DNA of 64,000 bases from Clavibacter michiganensis (GCF_016907085.1 NZ_JAFBBJ010000001.1:2356001-2420000); one strand, 5' to 3'. Positions 1 through 8,987 are shown, numbered from the stretch's first letter. Notes: generated by a model from the sequence alone, not told the origin. Numbers and translations are program-made.

Positions 1-692
1 ACCGGCAGGCCGGCGGCGCGCATGGCGTCCCGCCAGCCGGCGGCGCGACGGCGGGCCGTCCCGGAGCACGCGGGCCCGGCGACGTGGCCGACGCGCGTGT
101 GGCCGGCCGCGAGCAGGTGCTCGGTGGCGATGCGGGCGGCGGTGCGCTGCGGGTCGGCCGCGGGATCCGCGGGGGCGTCGTCCGCGTGCACGAGCGGGGT
201 GCCGGGGGCGACGAGCTCCGCGGCGGCGCGCGACCACGGGGAGCTGCCGATGACGACGATCACGCCCGGCCGCTCGACGGCGAGGTCGGCGAACGCGCGC
301 TCGACGTCGTCCCGTCGCTCGCCCTCGGATCCCGCGACGACCGTCCGCACGCCCGCGGCCGACGCCGCGCTCCGGAGCGCATCCCGGATGGCCGCGTTCT
401 CGGAGGCGGGCCGGCCGAGGGTGACGATGCCGATGGACTCCCGCCCGCCCGTGGCGAGGGCGCGCGCCGCCTGGTCGGGGCGGTAGCCGAGCTCCTGGAT
501 CACGGCCGCCACCCGGGCGCGCGTCTCGGGTCGCACCGCGGCGCTGCCGTTCACCACCCGGGAGACGGTCTGCTTCGAGACGCCCGCGAGGGCCGCGACG
601 TCGGCGAGGGAGGGGCGGCGGAGCGTCGTCCGGGTCGTCGTCCGGGTCGCCGCGGCCGGCGCGGTGGATGCGGTCGGCCCCTCGGTCCCCAC
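1..692 (-). CDS. LacI-family transcriptional regulator (3' end outside window)
   Basis: The frame reads through the left edge, so the C-terminus is missing. After an Ala/Thr-rich tail of about 25 residues comes a LacI helix-turn-helix (SLADVAALAGVSKQTVSRVVNG), then the start of a periplasmic-binding-protein-like sensor domain (GYRPDQAARALATG; GIVTLGRP). I chose the GTG at 692 because GGAGGAGGGCGG lies just upstream; no ATG is available before the HTH. The family binds operators as dimers and usually senses a sugar. It is divergent from the first SulP gene, so the intergenic MerR-like palindrome could affect both. Its ligand and targets cannot be read from the window. Family call is firm, start fairly firm. 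Confidence 0.85.
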   Translation of the reverse strand, partial: MGTEGPTASTAPAAATRTTTRTTLRRPSLADVAALAGVSKQTVSRVVNGSAAVRPETRARVAAVIQELGYRPDQAARALATGGRESIGIVTLGRPASENAAIRDALRSAASAAGVRTVVAGSEGERRDDVERAFADLAVERPGVIVVIGSSPWSRAAAELVAPGTPLVHADDAPADPAADPQRTAARIATEHLLAAGHTRVGHVAGPACSGTARRRAAGWRDAMRAAGLP

Positions 693-729
693 GGTCGTCC
701 GCCCTCCTCCGGGTCCCGACGTGACGGCA

Positions 730-750
730 ACCCTTCCCTTACGTTAGGGT
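730..750. promoter_or_regulatory. MerR-like operator before SulP gene 1
   Basis: ACCCT and AGGGT arms flank the core CCTTACGTTAGG. The right arm forms TAGGGT, which fits a -10 element for the downstream transporter. The same layout, CCTnACGTnAGG with outer ACCCT/AGGGT, recurs at 2867-2892 beside the MerR gene. The gene start is about 130 bases further on, so a leader RNA is implied. Assignment to the MerR protein at 2451-2843 is inference from the shared motif. Confidence 0.65.
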
Positions 751-853
751 AGCGTGCAGGAGCCCCGCTCCGATCCCCTTCCCCCGCTGCCCCCGGCCAC
801 GCCGCCGCGGCCGCCCTCGATCCGCGCGCCGACGCGCCCCAGCCCTCATCAGA

Positions 854-870
854 GCGGGCGCGACGCCCGC
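854..870 (+). other. Hairpin in the SulP 1 leader
   Basis: A perfect 7-bp stem (GCGGGCG/CGCCCGC) with a 3-base loop lies 9 bases before the GGAG ribosome binding site of the first SulP gene. It could modulate initiation or simply be chance in GC-rich DNA. The second SulP gene shows no obvious equivalent. Confidence 0.35.
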
Positions 871-889
871 GACAGAACGGAGCCCCTCC

Positions 890-2419
890 ATGCCCTCTCG
901 CACCGCGACCCTCACGCCCGTCCGCCACCGACCACCCGCGGGGCCCACCGTGCTGCAGGCGCTGAAGGACCCGCGCATGCTCAGCCGCGAGGTGCTGGCC
1001 GGCCTCGTGGTCGCGCTCGCGCTCATCCCGGAGGCGATCTCGTTCTCGATCATCGCGGGCGTGGATCCGCGCGTCGGCCTGTTCTCGTCGTTCGTGATGG
1101 CCGTCTCGATCGCGTTCCTCGGCGGGCGCCCCGCCATGATCACCGCGGCGACCGGCGCCATCGCGCTCGTCATCGCGCCGGTCGCGCGCGACCACGGCCT
1201 CGACTACTTCATCGCCACCGTGATCCTCGCGGGCGTCTTCCAGGTGCTCTTCGCGGTGATCGGCGTGGCCAAGCTCATGCGCTTCATCCCGCGCTCGGTG
1301 ATGGTCGGCTTCGTCAACGCGCTCGCGATCCTCATCTTCACGTCGCAGCTCCCGCAGTTGATCGGCGTGCCGTGGGCGGTCTACCCGCTCGTCGCGGTGG
1401 GCCTCCTCATCATCGTCCTGCTGCCGCGGGTGACGAAGGTCGTGCCGGCGCCGCTCGTCGCGATCGTGCTGCTCACCGCGGCCGTCCTCGTGATGGGCAT
1501 CGACGTGCCGCGGGTCGGCGACGAGGGCGAGCTGCCGCGCAGCCTGCCGTCGCTGTTCCTGCCGGACGTGCCGCTCACGTTCGAGACGTTCCAGATCATC
1601 GCGCCGTACGCGGCCGCGATGGCCGTGGTCGGGATCCTCGAGTCGCTGATGACCGCCAAGCTCGTCGACGACATCACCGACTCCCCGAGCCACAAGACCC
1701 GCGAGGCCTGGGGCCAGGGCGCCGCGAACGTGCTCTCCGGCTTCTTCGGCGGCATGGGCGGCTGCGCCATGATCGGCCAGACCCTCATCAACGTGAAGGC
1801 CTCCGGCGCCCGCACGCGCATCTCGACCTTCCTCGCCGGGATCTTCGTGCTCGTCCTCGTGGTCGGGCTCGGCGACGTGGTGGCCGTCATCCCGATGGCC
1901 GCCCTGGTCGCGGTGATGGTCATCGTCTCGGTCGGCACCTTCGACTGGCACAGCATCCGGCCGTCGACCCTCAGGCGCATGCCGGTGGGGGAGACCGCGG
2001 TCATGGTGCTCACCGTCGTCATCGTGGTCGCCACCCACAACCTCGCCATCGGCGTGGTCGCGGGAGTCGTGGTCGCGATGATCGTCTTCGCCCGCCGGGT
2101 CGCCCACTTCGCCACCGTCGACCGCCGCATCAGCACCGACCCCGCAGGCACCGAGACGGCGCACTACGAGGTCGACGGCGAGCTGTTCTTCGCCTCGAGC
2201 AACGACCTCACCACCCAGTTCGACTACAAGGGCGACCCCGACCGCGTGCTCATCGACATGAGCGGGTCGCACGTCTGGGACGCCTCCACCGTCGCGGCCT
2301 TGGACGCGATCACCACGAAGTACCACCAGCACGGCAAGGAGGTCGAGATCGTGGGCATGAACGCCGCATCCACCGCGATGCACGCCCGCCTCGCCGGCAA
2401 CCTCGGCTCCGGCCACTGA
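890..2419 (+). CDS. SulP-family anion transporter with STAS domain (copy 1)
   Basis: A 509-residue inner-membrane carrier of the SulP (SLC26-like) family, whose members move sulfate, bicarbonate or other anions. Residues about 35-410 are a run of hydrophobic segments with the family opening ([15 protein letters not shown]) and a conserved centre ([15 protein letters not shown]). A short C-terminal STAS domain (about 425-505) carries LFFASSNDL and [14 protein letters not shown]. The ATG at 890 has GGAG upstream. The gene converges on merR with 31 bases between them. A second copy of the same length lies on the far side of merR. The substrate cannot be told: no carbonic anhydrase or sulfate-assimilation gene is adjacent. 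Confidence 0.9.
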   Translation: MPSRTATLTPVRHRPPAGPTVLQALKDPRMLSREVLAGLVVALALIPEAISFSIIAGVDPRVGLFSSFVMAVSIAFLGGRPAMITAATGAIALVIAPVARDHGLDYFIATVILAGVFQVLFAVIGVAKLMRFIPRSVMVGFVNALAILIFTSQLPQLIGVPWAVYPLVAVGLLIIVLLPRVTKVVPAPLVAIVLLTAAVLVMGIDVPRVGDEGELPRSLPSLFLPDVPLTFETFQIIAPYAAAMAVVGILESLMTAKLVDDITDSPSHKTREAWGQGAANVLSGFFGGMGGCAMIGQTLINVKASGARTRISTFLAGIFVLVLVVGLGDVVAVIPMAALVAVMVIVSVGTFDWHSIRPSTLRRMPVGETAVMVLTVVIVVATHNLAIGVVAGVVVAMIVFARRVAHFATVDRRISTDPAGTETAHYEVDGELFFASSNDLTTQFDYKGDPDRVLIDMSGSHVWDASTVAALDAITTKYHQHGKEVEIVGMNAASTAMHARLAGNLGSGH

Positions 2420-2450
2420 CCGGATCCGCACCCGCGGACGCGCCCGCGGC

Positions 2451-2843
2451 TCAGCGCCGGCGGAGCATCCCGAGGAACTCGTCCGCCTGCGCGAGCTGGT
2501 CGACCAGCTTGGCGCGGCGGCGCTCCGCCTCGGCGATGAACGCGGCCAGCGCGTCGCGGAGATCCGCCCGCGCGGCGGCCGGGGCGTCCGCGTCCGCGAG
2601 CCCCTCGACCACGCGGAGGAGCTCCTGCATCTCCTCGAGCGAGAAGCCGAGCGGCTTCATCCGCCGGATGAGCAGGAGCGTGTCGAGGTCCGCCTGCGTG
2701 TAGAGGCGGAAGCCGCCCTCCGTGCGTCCCGACGCGGGGAGGAGCCCGGTCTCGTCGTAGTGGCGGATCGTGCGGTGGGACAGGCCCGTGCGCTCGGCGA
2801 GCTCGCCGATGTGCATGGTGATGGCGCTCTCCGACGCGGTCAT
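2451..2843 (-). CDS. MerR-family transcriptional regulator
   Basis: A 130-residue regulator. The N-terminal winged helix is typical (MHIGELAERTGLSHRTIRHYDETGLL, then RLYTQADLDTLLLIRRMKPLGFSLEEM), followed by a C-terminal dimerisation helix rich in Ala and Glu/Arg. There is no metal-binding cysteine cluster and no drug-binding domain, so the signal is unknown. The start at 2843 (MTASESA) follows GGAGGACGGCCC; the longer frame would run into its own operator and was rejected. It is divergent from SulP copy 2 and convergent with copy 1. The operator at 2867-2892 lies between it and copy 2, and a related site precedes copy 1, so it probably controls both transporters and itself. Confidence 0.9.
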   Translation of the reverse strand: MTASESAITMHIGELAERTGLSHRTIRHYDETGLLPASGRTEGGFRLYTQADLDTLLLIRRMKPLGFSLEEMQELLRVVEGLADADAPAAARADLRDALAAFIAEAERRRAKLVDQLAQADEFLGMLRRR

Positions 2844-2866
2844 GGGCCGTCCTCCCGGTCGCTGCG

Positions 2867-2892
2867 ACCCTACCCTCACGTCAGGATAGGGT
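2867..2892. promoter_or_regulatory. MerR operator/divergent promoter, merR and SulP 2
   Basis: A symmetric site: ACCCTA (2867-2872) and TAGGGT (2887-2892) flank the core CCTCACGTCAGG. Read from either strand, an arm forms TAGGGT, which fits a -10, so one palindrome can serve both divergent transcripts. The merR leader would be very short, the SulP 2 leader about 100 bases. The match to 730-750 supports a common regulator. Confidence 0.7.
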
Positions 2893-3001
2893 GTCCTGTG
2901 CGGCCTGACGGCCGACGCCATCCTCCCAGCCAGCCGCACCGGGACGCGCCCCACGAGGGTGCCCGGGCCAGGCCCCCTCCTCTTCCTCCCTCGGAGTCGA
3001 C

Positions 3002-4531
3002 ATGACCGCCACGCCCGCGCCCGCCGTCCGCACGCCCGCGGTCCGCCACCCCAGCCCGACCGTCCTCGAGGCGCTGCGGAGCCCGCGTCTCCTCAGCCGC
3101 GAGGTGCTCGCCGGCCTCGTCGTGGCGCTCGCGCTCATCCCGGAGGCGATCTCGTTCTCGATCATCGCGGGCGTGGATCCGCGCGTCGGCCTGTTCTCGT
3201 CGTTCGTGATGGCCGTCGCCATCGCGTTCCTCGGCGGCCGGCCCGCCATGATCACGGCGGCCACGGGCGCCGTCGCCCTCGTCGTCGCGCCGGTCGTGCG
3301 CGACCACGGCCTCGACTACCTCATCGCCACGGTGATCCTCGGGGGCCTGCTGCAGATCGTCCTCGGCCTCCTCGGGGTCGCGAAGCTCATGCGCTTCATC
3401 CCGCGCAGCGTCATGGTCGGGTTCGTCAACGCGCTCGCGATCCTCATCTTCTCGGCGCAGATCCCGAACCTCGTGGGCGTGCCGTGGCTCGTCTACCCGC
3501 TGGTGGCCGTCGGCATCGCGATCATCGTGGTGATGCCGCGGATCACGAAGGTCGTCCCGGCGCCGCTCGTCGCGATCGTCGTGGTCACCGTCGCGGTGGT
3601 CGTCACCGCGCTCGCCGTGCCGACCGTGGGCGACGAGGGCGCCCTGCCCGACAGCCTGCCGACCCTCTTCATCCCGGACGTGCCGCTCACCTTCGACACC
3701 CTGCGGATCATCGCGCCGTACGCGCTGGCCCTCGCGCTCGTCGGGATCCTCGAGTCGCTCATGACGGCGAAGCTCGTCGACGACATCACCGACACCCCCT
3801 CGCGCAAGACGCGCGAGACGCTCGGCCAGGGCGGCGCCAACATCCTCTCGGGCCTGTTCGGCGGCATGGGCGGCTGCGCGATGATCGGCCAGACGATGAT
3901 CAACGTGAAGGCCTCCGGCGCCCGCACCCGCATCTCCACGTTCCTCGCGGGCGTGTTCCTGCTGATCCTGGTGGTGGGCCTCGGGGACATCGTGGCGATC
4001 ATCCCGATGGCCGCGCTCGTGGCCGTGATGATCATGGTCTCGGTCGGCACGTTCGACTGGCACAGCATCCGGCCGTCGACGCTGCGCCGCATGCCGGTCG
4101 GCGAGACGCTCGTGATGGTGCTGACGGTGATCGTCGTGGTCCTCACCGACAACCTCGCGATCGGCGTCATCATCGGCGTGATCGCCGCGATGATCGTCTT
4201 CGCCCGCCGCGTCGCCCACTTCGCCACGGTCGAGCGCACGGAGCGCACCGACGAGGACGGCGCCCCGATCGCGCACTACGCCGTGATCGGCGAGCTGTTC
4301 TTCGCCTCCAGCAACGACCTCACGACGCAGTTCGACTACGCGGGCGACCCGGAGCGCGTGGTCATCGACATGACCGGATCCCACGTGTGGGACGCCTCGA
4401 CCGTCGCGGCGCTCGACGCCATCACGTACAAGTACGAGCGGCACGGCAAGCGCGCCGTCATCAGCGGGATGAACGACTCGTCCGCCGCCATGCACGGCCG
4501 CCTCGCGGGGGAGCTCGGCGCCGGGCACTGA
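3002..4531 (+). CDS. SulP-family anion transporter with STAS domain (copy 2)
   Basis: A 509-residue paralogue of the carrier at 890-2419, equal in length and alignable end to end without obvious gaps. The membrane domain has the same landmarks ([27 protein letters not shown]) and the STAS domain keeps LFFASSNDL and [14 protein letters not shown]. Differences are mostly conservative hydrophobic swaps, plus the first 20 residues and the end of the STAS domain. The ATG at 3002 follows GGAGTCGAC. A MerR operator lies about 110 bases upstream. This looks like a local duplication around merR; whether the copies differ in substrate or induction is not visible. Confidence 0.9.
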   Translation: MTATPAPAVRTPAVRHPSPTVLEALRSPRLLSREVLAGLVVALALIPEAISFSIIAGVDPRVGLFSSFVMAVAIAFLGGRPAMITAATGAVALVVAPVVRDHGLDYLIATVILGGLLQIVLGLLGVAKLMRFIPRSVMVGFVNALAILIFSAQIPNLVGVPWLVYPLVAVGIAIIVVMPRITKVVPAPLVAIVVVTVAVVVTALAVPTVGDEGALPDSLPTLFIPDVPLTFDTLRIIAPYALALALVGILESLMTAKLVDDITDTPSRKTRETLGQGGANILSGLFGGMGGCAMIGQTMINVKASGARTRISTFLAGVFLLILVVGLGDIVAIIPMAALVAVMIMVSVGTFDWHSIRPSTLRRMPVGETLVMVLTVIVVVLTDNLAIGVIIGVIAAMIVFARRVAHFATVERTERTDEDGAPIAHYAVIGELFFASSNDLTTQFDYAGDPERVVIDMTGSHVWDASTVAALDAITYKYERHGKRAVISGMNDSSAAMHGRLAGELGAGH

Positions 4532-4641
4532 TCGGTCCCCGCGGTCGCGCTCGGCACGACGCACACGGTCGTGTCGGCATGGGCGGCTACACTCGCGGCG
4601 GCGATGGATCCCGCCCGAACGTCCCGTTCGAACCGCACCGC

Positions 4642-4675
4642 TTGCTGATGGTTCCTACCCCACCCGTATAGGTGG
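4642..4675 (+). promoter_or_regulatory. Possible glnA promoter region
   Basis: Within the 208-base gap before glnA, TTGCTG (4642-4647) precedes a perfect 5-bp palindrome CCACC/GGTGG (4660-4664, 4671-4675) around CGTATA. This could be a weak promoter with a bound regulator. I could not recognise a clear GlnR-type box, so nitrogen control is not shown by sequence. Confidence 0.3.
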
Positions 4676-4739
4676 TCGTTCGCGGTGCCATCGGTCCCTG
4701 TCAGCGATCACCTGCGCATCGAAGCAGAGAGTAGACAGA

Positions 4740-6164
4740 GTGTTCACTGACACCAGCCAGGTCCTCGAATTCATCACGGACACCGACGTGAAGTTCCTCG
4801 ACGTCCGGTTCACCGACCTCCCCGGGGTGCAGCAGCACCTCACGATCCCGGCATCGACGGTCGACGACGCGTTCTTCGCGGAGGGGATCGCCTTCGACGG
4901 CTCCTCCATCCGTGGTTTCGCGAGCATCCATGAGTCGGACATGCAGCTGATCCCGGACGTGACGACGGCGTACATCGACCCGTTCCGCATCGAGCGGACG
5001 TTGATCATGGTCTTCGACATCTACAACCCGCGCAATGGCGAGATCTACGCGCGTGATCCGCGTCAGGTGGCGAAGAAGGCGGAGAAGTTCCTCGCGGCGT
5101 CCGGGATCGCGGACACGGCGTTCTTCGCGCCGGAGGCGGAGTTCTACATCTTCGATGACGTCCGGTACGAGGTGAACCAGCACACGAGCTTCTACTCGGT
5201 GGATTCCGAGGAGGGTGCGTGGAACTCGGGTCGTGAGGAGGAGGGCGGCAACCTCGGGAACAAGACCCCGTACAAGGGCGGGTACTTCCCCGTGAGCCCG
5301 GTCGACAAGCAGGCCGATCTCCGTGATGACATCAGCCTGAAGCTGATCGATGCGGGTCTGATCCTGGAGCGTGCGCACCATGAGGTGGGTACCGGTGGGC
5401 AGGCGGAGATCAACTACCGGTTCGACACGATGGTGCACGCGGCGGATGACATCCTGAAGTTCAAGTACATCGTGAAGAACACGGCCGAGCAGTGGGGCAA
5501 GACGGCGACGTTCATGCCGAAGCCGCTGTTCGGGGACAACGGGTCGGGGATGCACACGCACCAGTCGCTGTGGAACGACGGGAAGCCGTTGTTCTACGAC
5601 GAGGCCGGCTACGGCGGTCTGTCGGATGTCGCGCGGTGGTACATCGGCGGGATCCTCAAGCACGCGCCCGCGATCCTGGCGTTCACGAACCCGACGGTGA
5701 ACTCGTACCACCGTCTCGTGCCGGGCTTCGAGGCGCCCGTCAACCTGGTGTATTCGGCGGGGAACCGGTCGGCGTCGATCCGGATCCCGATCACGGGCAC
5801 GAACCCGAAGGCGAAGCGGATCGAGTTCCGGGCGCCGGATGCGTCGAGCAACCCGTATCTCGCGTTCGCGGCGCAGCTGATGGCCGGGATCGATGGGATC
5901 AAGAACCGCATCGAGCCGCACGAGCCGGTCGACAAGGACCTGTACGAGCTGCCGCCCGAGGAGGCGAAGGGCATCCCGCAGGTCCCCGCGTCGCTCGGTG
6001 CGGCGTTGGAGGCGCTCGAGGCGGACCATGAGTTCCTCACCGCGGGGAACGTGTTCACGCCGGATCTGATCGAGACGTGGATCGAGTACAAGCGCGAGAT
6101 GGAGATCAAGCCCCTCGCGCAGCGCCCGCACCCGTTCGAGTTCGAGCTGTACTACGGCGTCTGA
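4740..6164 (+). CDS. glnA: Glutamine synthetase, type I
   Basis: Catalyses ATP-dependent formation of glutamine from glutamate and ammonium, the main ammonium-assimilation step; the family forms cytoplasmic dodecamers. The 474-residue product has the beta-grasp N-domain ([30 protein letters not shown]) and the catalytic domain with PEAEFYIFD, the ATP region [12 protein letters not shown], and the glutamate loop [18 protein letters not shown]. Tyr at about 402 in DLYELPPEE is the usual adenylylation site, so this is the regulated type. The start is GTG with only a weak purine-rich upstream site. It is followed by a strong bidirectional terminator. Codon use here (for example ATC/GTC with some CGT/GGG) looks like a highly expressed gene. 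Confidence 0.97.
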   Translation: MFTDTSQVLEFITDTDVKFLDVRFTDLPGVQQHLTIPASTVDDAFFAEGIAFDGSSIRGFASIHESDMQLIPDVTTAYIDPFRIERTLIMVFDIYNPRNGEIYARDPRQVAKKAEKFLAASGIADTAFFAPEAEFYIFDDVRYEVNQHTSFYSVDSEEGAWNSGREEEGGNLGNKTPYKGGYFPVSPVDKQADLRDDISLKLIDAGLILERAHHEVGTGGQAEINYRFDTMVHAADDILKFKYIVKNTAEQWGKTATFMPKPLFGDNGSGMHTHQSLWNDGKPLFYDEAGYGGLSDVARWYIGGILKHAPAILAFTNPTVNSYHRLVPGFEAPVNLVYSAGNRSASIRIPITGTNPKAKRIEFRAPDASSNPYLAFAAQLMAGIDGIKNRIEPHEPVDKDLYELPPEEAKGIPQVPASLGAALEALEADHEFLTAGNVFTPDLIETWIEYKREMEIKPLAQRPHPFEFELYYGV

Positions 6165-6190
6165 TCGCCACCACGCCCCCGCGGCGTGAT

Positions 6191-6226
6191 GCACGGGCCG
6201 TCCTCCACCAGGAGGGCGGCCCGTGC
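6191..6226. terminator. Bidirectional terminator between glnA and eno
   Basis: A 16-bp stem (GCACGGGCCGTCCTCC with GGAGGGCGGCCCGTGC, one mismatch) and a 4-base loop sit between the converging genes. There is no T-run, as is common in this GC-rich group. Confidence 0.85.
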
Positions 6227-6258
6227 GTCGTTCCCGGGCGCCGCCGCCTCGCGTCGCG

Positions 6259-7593
6259 TCAGGACAGCCCGTACGGCAGGCCGGGGGAGGTCTCCTCGAT
6301 CTCGGTGAGCCGGTCGTACTTCGCCACCCGCTCGCCGCGCGCCGGGGCGCCCGACTTGATCTGCCCGGTCCCCGTGCCCACCGCCATGTCGGCGATGAAG
6401 GCGTCGATCGTCTCGCCCGAGCGGTGCGAGACCATGCAGCGCATGCCCGCCGCGCGCGCCGCGTGGATCGCGTCGAACGTCTGGGAGACGGTGCCGATCT
6501 GGTTGGGCTTGATGAGGGCGGCGTTGGACAGCCCGTCGTACGCGCCGTCGCGGATGCGCGCGGGGTCGGTCACGTACAGGTCGTCGCCGACGATCTGGAT
6601 CCGGTCGCCGAGCGCGGTCTGCATCGCCGCCCAGCCGCCGTGGTCGTCCTCGGAGAAGCCGTCCTCGATGCTGCGGACCGGGTACGCCTCGACCAGGCCG
6701 CGGTAGTAGCCCACCAGGCCGTCCCGGTCGAGGGTCCGGTCGGCGACCCGGTACGTGCCGCCGTCGAGCGCGAACTCGTTCGCCGCCGGGTCGAGCGCGA
6801 TCGCGACCTGGTCGGCGCCGGGCTCGTACCCGGCCGCGCGGATGGCCGCGACGAGAAGGTCGAGCGCCTGCTCGGGCGAGGAGATCGCGGGCGCGAACCC
6901 GCCCTCGTCGCCGAGGCCGACCGACCCGAACCGCTCCCGCACGAGGGCGGCGAGGTGGTGGTACACGTCGGATCCGATGCGCACCGCGTCCGCCATGCTC
7001 CGGGCCGCGACGGGCGCGACCATGAACTCCTGGAAGTCGAGGTCGTTGGACGCGTGCGCGCCGCCGTTGAGCACGTTGAAGTGCGGCACGGGGAGGCGCG
7101 GGGTGCTGTCGGTGACGTCGGCGATCCACCGCCACAGCGGGGATCCCGCCGCGGACGCGAGGGCCCGGGCCATGGCGATGGAGGTGGCGACGACGCCGTT
7201 GGCGCCGAGGCGTCCGTAGCCGGGGGTGCCGTCGAGCCGGGCGAGCGCCTGGTCCACCTGCGTGATGGAGGTCCAGCACCGCGCCGTGAGCATCGGCGCG
7301 ATCTCCGTGCGGACGAGATCCAGCGCCTGCGACACGTCGCGGCCGAGGTACGCGTCGCCGCCGTCGCGGAGCTCGCGGGCCTCGTGCGCGCCCGTGGACG
7401 CGCCCGCCGGGGCGTCGCCCGTGACGACGGTGCCGTCGAGGAGGGTGAGGTGGACCCGGACGGTGGGGTGGCCGCGCGAGTCGAGGATGCGGCTGGCACG
7501 GACCCCGGAGAGCGCGACCGGGTGCAGGGAGCGGGTCACGTACTCGCCCGGCCGCCGCGCGTCGTGGTGGGTGGTGCTGATGTAGTCGTTCAT
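6259..7593 (-). CDS. eno: Enolase, divergent paralogue-like
   Basis: Phosphopyruvate hydratase (2-phosphoglycerate to PEP). The 444-residue protein keeps every enolase landmark: AGASTGAHEARELRDG, NGGAHASNDLDFQEFM, LGDEGGFAP, SIEDGFSEDD, GDDLYVTD, the catalytic lysine in ALIKPNQIGT and SHRSGET. It differs from the usual housekeeping form in a roughly 25-residue N-terminal extension, DSRGHPTVRV instead of DSRGNPTVEV, and AGAST instead of SGAST. It is last in an operon with pyrophosphatase and phosphoglycerate mutase-like genes; the start at 7593 has GGAGGACC upstream. Active-site conservation predicts activity. The divergence and the unusual neighbours suggest a second enolase, with a canonical copy elsewhere (inference). 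Confidence 0.9.
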   Translation of the reverse strand: MNDYISTTHHDARRPGEYVTRSLHPVALSGVRASRILDSRGHPTVRVHLTLLDGTVVTGDAPAGASTGAHEARELRDGGDAYLGRDVSQALDLVRTEIAPMLTARCWTSITQVDQALARLDGTPGYGRLGANGVVATSIAMARALASAAGSPLWRWIADVTDSTPRLPVPHFNVLNGGAHASNDLDFQEFMVAPVAARSMADAVRIGSDVYHHLAALVRERFGSVGLGDEGGFAPAISSPEQALDLLVAAIRAAGYEPGADQVAIALDPAANEFALDGGTYRVADRTLDRDGLVGYYRGLVEAYPVRSIEDGFSEDDHGGWAAMQTALGDRIQIVGDDLYVTDPARIRDGAYDGLSNAALIKPNQIGTVSQTFDAIHAARAAGMRCMVSHRSGETIDAFIADMAVGTGTGQIKSGAPARGERVAKYDRLTEIEETSPGLPYGLS

Positions 7594-7657
7594 GGCTGGT
7601 CCTCCGGATGGTCGTTCGGGGTGATCGTGGGGTGGTGGTCGGCGGCTCGGCCGACGC

Positions 7658-8143
7658 TCAGCGCGGGTCGGCGCCGCGGCGCTGGGCGGCGGCGATGACG
7701 GCCTCCGCCTCCGCGCGCGACGCCCAGCCGGAGGTCGTCACGTGCTTCCCGTGCTCGATCTCCTTGTAGTGGGCGAAGAAGTGCGCGATCTCGTCGAGGG
7801 TCCAGGCGGGCACGTCGCCGACGTCCTGCATGTGCGCGAACCGCGGATCCCCCGCCGGCACGGTCAGGACCTTGTCGTCGCCGCCGTTCTCGTCGACCAT
7901 GCGGAGCATGCCCACGGGACGGACCTCGATCACGACGCCGGGGAACGTGGGCCGCGGGAGCAGCACGAGGGCGTCGAGCGGGTCGCCGTCGTCGCCGAGG
8001 GTGCCGTCGATGCTCCCGTAGTCCTGGGGGAACACCATGCTGGTGAACACGGCGCGGTCGAGGCGGATGCGGCCGGTGGCGTGATCCACCTCGTACTTGT
8101 TGCCGCTGCCGCGCGGGATCTCGATGGTGATGTCGAACTGCAT
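7658..8143 (-). CDS. ppa: Inorganic pyrophosphatase (family I)
   Basis: Hydrolyses pyrophosphate to phosphate in the cytoplasm and pulls PPi-releasing reactions forward. The 161-residue length fits the bacterial family I enzyme. Signatures are [25 protein letters not shown], the metal-binding [19 protein letters not shown] and the C-terminal HYKEIEHGK. The start at 8143 (MQFDITIE) follows AAGGACCCGAC; the longer in-frame extension is a shadow of the neighbouring gene. It lies 53 bases after the mutase-like gene and 64 bases before eno on the same strand, so all three are likely co-transcribed. Ppa in an operon with two lower-glycolysis enzymes is uncommon. Confidence 0.96.
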   Translation of the reverse strand: MQFDITIEIPRGSGNKYEVDHATGRIRLDRAVFTSMVFPQDYGSIDGTLGDDGDPLDALVLLPRPTFPGVVIEVRPVGMLRMVDENGGDDKVLTVPAGDPRFAHMQDVGDVPAWTLDEIAHFFAHYKEIEHGKHVTTSGWASRAEAEAVIAAAQRRGADPR

Positions 8144-8196
8144 GTCGGGTCCTTCCGATGCGGGTGGGTGCGAGCCGGGTGCGGGGATCGGGCGGC

Positions 8197-8940
8197 TCAT
8201 GCGGCGCCGTCCGTCGTGAGGGCGTCCGCCACGCCCTGGCTCGCCGGGTCGAGGTGCGCGCCGCCGCGCGGGAACGGCCGGCCGTCGGCGTCCAGCCGGT
8301 GGAGCACGGGCTGCGCGGCCGGGAGCTCGAGCCGCGCGAGCTCGGGCTCGGTGAGGTGGTCGATGCACAGGGCGAGCGCCCGGAGCGAGTCGCCGTGCCC
8401 GACCACGAGCACCGTCCGACCGCGCCGCAGCTCGGGCGCGATGCGGTCGTCGAGCACCGGCCGCACGCGGTGCACCACGTCCCCGAGCGACTCGGCGCGC
8501 GTGATCGCCGCCATCGGCAGGCCGCGGAGCGCCGGGCTCGCCCACAGCGCCACCCAGCTGCCGACGGGCATGCGGGGAGGGCGCGCGTCGAGGGATCCCC
8601 GCAGCGCGTCGACCCGGTCGTCGCCGAGCTCGCGACGGACGTCGTCCTGCCGCCGCCCGGTGAGCGCGCCGTGGTCGCGCTCGTTGAGCCGCCACAGCGC
8701 GTGCGTCGGCACGTCCCGGCCGAGCGCATCCGTGACGAGCTCGGCGGTGTGCGTCGCCCGCTGCAGCGTCGACGTGAGGACGAGGTCGGGCGCGATGCCC
8801 GCCCGGGCGAGCCGTGCGCCCGCGCGGGAGGCCTCGGCGGCGCCGGACGCCGTCAGCGGCACGTCGCGCAGGCCGGCGAACCGGCCCGCCGTGTCGCCGG
8901 CGCTCTGCCCGTGGCGCAGCAGGACGAGCAGGCCCGTCAT
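8197..8940 (-). CDS. Histidine phosphatase, 2,3-bisphosphoglycerate-dependent phosphoglycerate mutase-like
   Basis: A 247-residue branch 1 histidine phosphatase. [18 protein letters not shown] supplies the phospho-accepting His, [11 protein letters not shown] the conserved Arg, [11 protein letters not shown] the acidic residue and [11 protein letters not shown] the second His. The DVPLT and LNERDHGAL motifs match the cofactor-dependent phosphoglycerate mutase subfamily rather than broad phosphatases, and the length is right. It would interconvert 3- and 2-phosphoglycerate, feeding the enolase in the same operon. No ribosome binding site precedes its ATG; the ATG overlaps the stop of a 12-residue leader ORF (ATGA), so it is probably translated by coupling. 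Divergent residues leave a phosphatase role possible. Confidence 0.85.
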   Translation of the reverse strand: MTGLLVLLRHGQSAGDTAGRFAGLRDVPLTASGAAEASRAGARLARAGIAPDLVLTSTLQRATHTAELVTDALGRDVPTHALWRLNERDHGALTGRRQDDVRRELGDDRVDALRGSLDARPPRMPVGSWVALWASPALRGLPMAAITRAESLGDVVHRVRPVLDDRIAPELRRGRTVLVVGHGDSLRALALCIDHLTEPELARLELPAAQPVLHRLDADGRPFPRGGAHLDPASQGVADALTTDGAA

Positions 8941-8975
8941 GACGACGTCGCGGGGATCCGGGAAGGGTGGGGCAT
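8937..8975 (-). CDS. 12-residue leader ORF upstream of the mutase-pyrophosphatase-enolase operon
   Basis: ATG at 8975, 12 codons ([12 protein letters not shown]) and a TGA that overlaps the mutase ATG as ATGA. AGGAGG at 8982-8987 is six bases ahead of this ATG. The downstream gene has no such site of its own. The arrangement predicts translational coupling. The peptide is Pro/Ser-rich but has no run of one codon that would mark a classic attenuator. An alternative is that the strong site is used inefficiently at long range, or that the leader and mutase are read through a slip; neither is needed. Confidence 0.5.
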   Translation of the reverse strand: MPHPSRIPATSS

Positions 8976-8981
8976 CGTGGT

Positions 8982-8987
8982 CCTCCT
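8982..8987 (-). promoter_or_regulatory. Strong Shine-Dalgarno serving the leader ORF
   Basis: AGGAGG on the minus strand, six bases from the leader ATG and about 40 bases from the mutase ATG. The distance rules it out as a normal site for the mutase itself. Confidence 0.6.

Noticed and set aside
551..2431. 626-codon minus-strand frame across the first SulP gene
   Set aside because: His/Asp/Arg-rich shadow of the SulP coding strand, no start signal, no motifs.
2844..2954. Longer MerR protein starting at 2954
   Set aside because: The added residues would be coded by the operator and promoter DNA; the ATG at 2843 has a good ribosome binding site and the MerR fold starts soon after it.
4532..4739. 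GlnR binding boxes upstream of glnA
   Set aside because: I looked for the usual GTnAC and GAAAC half-sites and found no convincing pair.
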